Shown here: piece by piece, positions 63,419 to 64,000 of the stretch | Position numbering within the stretch: position 1 is the stretch's first letter | Layout: each line of letters starts with the position of its first letter | Origin: Patiria pectinifera | Lineage: Eukaryota; Echinodermata; Asteroidea; Valvatida; Asterinidae | Reading direction: 5' to 3' | Assembly: GCA_029964075.1 (NCBI GenBank) | Contig: CM057141.1 | Span: 4,650,001 to 4,714,000 of the forward strand | DNA length: 64,000 nucleotides | Notes under the pieces: generated by a model | The model's database searches: none | What the model was told of the DNA's origin: nothing | What the model saw: the letters and a program-made list of their open reading frames with translations, nothing else | Program-made: the position numbers and the translations under genes

Positions 63419-64000
63419 AGTTATTTCTAATATTACATGGAAGGTAAATGTATACTCGAGACTACCTAGTGTGTAGTACAATGTAGCTGTGGGTCTGTTT
63501 TATTTTCTTTTTATTGAAAAGCAAAATTGGAGTTTTCCATTCACGTTGCCCCTCATCAGCTCATCACGGCCAGTGAAGCGAGTACGGCTGTATAGGCCTA
63601 GATGTTGCATGGCCACATCTGTGTATTTCTAGCAATACTAGTCTGTGCCCAATATGGCCGTTTCCCACAGATGTCCGCACAATTTGTCAATATCCTTGAC
63701 CAAGGAAGCCATAAACCTGTATATGCCATGTAGCCAGGAATCACGCCCAAAGTCACGATGCTAGCAACATTAGCAATACTGCAAACCTGGGAATAGGAAA
63801 CGGAGATCACTCAAAGAGGATACGGTGTTATATTACACATTTTCAAATAAACCACAAAGGGAAAGTGACTAGGTGCATTATCATATTTTTGTCAATCAGT
63901 TAATTTTGTATCTTTTACATGTTTGGGGTGTAGCTTTTTTTTTCTAATCGGCAATTTAAAATGAGTAACATTGTATTCAATAATTAAACTTGGCTTCCTG

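Larger units (their letters stand above)
62589..64000. other. LPCAT intron 4, runs off the window
   Basis: No downstream LPCAT exon was recognised. The stretch is mostly the nested elements at 62933-63418, then unremarkable AT-rich sequence. Confidence 0.7.

Overview
The window is animal genomic DNA: long introns with GT..AG borders, three conserved protein-coding genes broken into short GC-richer exons, and AT-rich introns packed with small inverted-repeat transposons and tRNA-derived SINEs. The gene order, the frequent (ACATGT)n and GTAGGCCTAC motifs, the repeat load and the protein similarity point to a marine invertebrate deuterostome, most likely an echinoderm. This is inference; no species marker is present.

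Layout. (1) 1-24726, plus strand: RELCH (KIAA1468), the LisH/coiled-coil/HEAT protein that tethers RAB11 recycling endosomes to OSBP-bearing Golgi membranes. I traced 25 consecutive in-frame coding exons from 5094 to a TAA at 24724-24726 (1102 residues). The first coding exon was not found and probably lies left of the window. (2) 24727-35062: about 10 kb without a recognisable gene, holding several inverted-repeat elements and SINEs. (3) 35063-43984, minus strand: PHAF1 (C16orf70/UPF0183), complete in 12 coding exons, 422 residues. (4) 43985-45352: a 1.37 kb divergent promoter interval, two thirds of it filled by an 899 bp palindrome-rich element. (5) 45353 to beyond 64000, plus strand: the 5' part of a lysophosphatidylcholine acyltransferase gene of the LPCAT1/2/4 group.

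The main discovery candidate is in the LPCAT gene. Two alternative versions of the exon carrying the catalytic HxxxxD motif lie 4.3 kb apart (53174-53394 and 57734-57954). Both are exactly 221 nt, have the same entry and exit phase, good splice borders and an intact catalytic His and Asp, yet they share only about 30 percent of residues. Using both or neither breaks the reading frame. This looks like a mutually exclusive exon pair giving one locus two acyltransferase active sites.

The three genes all concern membrane traffic or lipid handling (cholesterol transfer, autophagosome formation, phospholipid remodelling). PHAF1 and LPCAT are head to head and may share promoter sequence; no common pathway is implied by the sequence. 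Other notable structures are a minisatellite that has copied a RELCH 5' splice site, a perfect 27 bp-arm hairpin in LPCAT intron 1, a hAT-like element with an 8 bp target duplication, two TA-flanked mariner-like elements, a family of GGCC-ended elements with four copies, and a nested pair of inverted-repeat elements at the right end.
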